Part shown: piece by piece, positions 23,226 to 23,954 of the stretch
How positions within the stretch are numbered: position 1 is the first letter of the stretch
How the letters are laid out: the number at the start of each line of letters is the position of its first letter
Virus record (IMG/VR): IMGVR_UViG_3300009418_001801
Span: 1-23,954 of that record
Length of the DNA: 23,954 nucleotides
Source: a virus
Reading direction: 5' to 3' (one strand)
The notes under the pieces: generated by a model
Database searches by the model: none
Seen by the model: the letters and a program-made list of their open reading frames with translations, nothing else
What the model was told of the DNA's origin: nothing
Program-made: the position numbers and the translations under genes

Positions 23226-23650
23226 AAACTTCCCTCACCACTTACTTCTGTAAAATCAGTACCCGATGCTGCAGTTACCGCACTGAAATCTGTACTAGAT
23301 GGTGCTACTACTACTGACCAATCTAAATGAACTACAAGTGCATTACCTACTGCATCTGTTTCTGCAAAGCCACTACTATTAACTTGTAATTTTAGTATAC
23401 TAGTTCCAAATGCAAACGGGTCAGATAAACCTGTATTACTAGCTTGTAATTTAGCTATCTGTGTACCAAATGCAAATGGGTCTGCTAACCCTGTGTTACT
23501 AGCCTGGAGTTTGCCTGTAGGTGTACCAAACGCAAAACCATCTACTATAGCACTTAAGGCTCCTACCGTCATAGGGTCTGGTATAACTAACGGTATATGT
23601 CCCGCTGCCATACTAAATGCATTACTTGTAAATCCACTTGCTAAAGCCAT
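23222..23650 (-). CDS. Repeat-containing virion protein of unknown function
   Basis: This 142-aa protein contains three tandem 20-residue repeats (37-56, 57-76, 77-96) built on DPFAFGT..xKLQASNTGL. A degenerate fourth (97-116) ends in VVHLDWSVVV, followed by two shorter TDF(S/T)xV units (120-136). The pattern of beta repeats with a Trp and then short Asp/Phe or Trp repeats resembles small structural proteins seen in marine phages. It is probably a beta-solenoid or a decoration or fibre subunit; this is inference. TAGGAG sits 4-5 nt before the ATG. It overlaps the nozzle-like gene (ATGA). Confidence 0.75.
   Translation of the reverse strand: MALASGFTSNAFSMAAGHIPLVIPDPMTVGALSAIVDGFAFGTPTGKLQASNTGLADPFAFGTQIAKLQASNTGLSDPFAFGTSILKLQVNSSGFAETDAVGNALVVHLDWSVVVAPSSTDFSAVTAASGTDFTEVSGEGSL
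23363..23542 (-). repeat. Three tandem 60-bp coding repeats
   Basis: Residues 37-96 of the 142-aa protein are three in-frame 60-bp units. The first two share KLQASNTGL exactly at the protein level and all share FAFGT. At DNA level they differ mainly at third positions, so they look like an older duplication kept for protein structure rather than a recent slippage event. Confidence 0.8.
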
Positions 23651-23657
23651 ACTACTC

Positions 23658-23954
23658 CTATGTTATGCTATACAATCTATATGTATAAGCTCTATTTGTT
23701 CCACCTGTTTTTTCTATTGTCCAAGTAAAATTTTCTGTACTTGTTATTGGTGGGAAATGATATAAAGGTTCATCTTGTGCACCCACAAAAGTATCTTTAA
23801 TCATTATTCTATCATCAGTACCCGCAATCCTGACTTTAATTTTAATTACTATAGTGTCACCACTAGCATTGTTAGTCATATCTAAATAACCTGTATATGC
23901 AGCATCACCTGTTTGAGCTGAACCTATAGTTTGTTCACTACCGTCTGTAGTAAC
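23658..23954 (-). CDS. Beta-rich virion protein, 5' end cut by the window edge
   Basis: The frame is open to base 23954, giving 98 residues. The ATG at 23879 is probably internal, because the upstream part (TTDGSEQTIG...GDAAYTGYLD) reads smoothly into MTNNASGDTIVIKIKVRI. The visible part is beta-rich with alternating polar and hydrophobic residues and ends in NRAYTYRLYSIT. It looks like a small jelly-roll or sandwich domain of a head or tail protein; I cannot name it. It lies 7 nt upstream of the 142-aa gene, in the same leftward operon. Confidence 0.65.
   Translation of the reverse strand, partial: VTTDGSEQTIGSAQTGDAAYTGYLDMTNNASGDTIVIKIKVRIAGTDDRIMIKDTFVGAQDEPLYHFPPITSTENFTWTIEKTGGTNRAYTYRLYSIT

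Overview
This window is part of a tailed double-stranded DNA phage genome (Caudoviricetes). It is AT-rich and almost entirely coding, with no rRNA, tRNA, CRISPR array or insertion sequence. The virion genes match a T7-like short-tailed (podovirus) plan. The low GC, the shape of several small structural proteins and the Glu-rich and Thr/Asn-rich exported proteins remind me of marine phages of AT-rich bacteria. That host assignment is an inference from recall; nothing in the window proves it.

The left arm (1-5397, + strand) is a replication and recombination module. It holds the 3' part of a TOPRIM-type DNA primase (cut by the window edge), a small hydrophilic protein, and a family A DNA polymerase fused to an N-terminal iron-sulfur uracil-DNA-glycosylase-like domain. 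These are followed by a small Gln-rich protein with an acidic tail, a Cas4/RecB-like nuclease with a four-cysteine cluster, a Holliday-junction-resolvase-like protein and two unrecognised proteins. A strong hairpin plus T-run at 5445-5480 probably terminates this transcript; it lies inside the 3' end of the opposing gene.

The right arm (5418-23954, - strand, so read from high to low coordinates) is the virion and lysis module. In transcription order it has a partial beta-rich protein, a 142-aa protein with 20-residue repeats, a T7 gp12/P22 gp10-like tail protein and a Lys-rich 141-aa protein. Next come a hidden 84-aa gene that appears to start at ATA, a tail-fibre-like protein, a hidden 57-aa Cys-rich protein and a GNAT-fold gp13-like protein. 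Three ejection-type proteins of 425, 764 and 2483 aa follow, in the positions of T7 gp14, gp15 and gp16. The arm ends with a 61-aa membrane protein, two exported proteins (215 and 489 aa) and two small membrane proteins, one YvrJ-like. Most junctions overlap (ATGA, TAATG, TAGTG, ATAG), which suggests one long polycistron with translational coupling. No endolysin is recognisable here.

The points most worth a second look are the Fe-S UDG-like/PolA fusion with an altered glycosylase motif, the ATA-started gene, the Cys-rich hidden gene, and an identical heptapeptide near the N-termini of the two largest ejection proteins. The polyglutamate exported protein and the convergent layout with a terminator inside a coding region also stand out.
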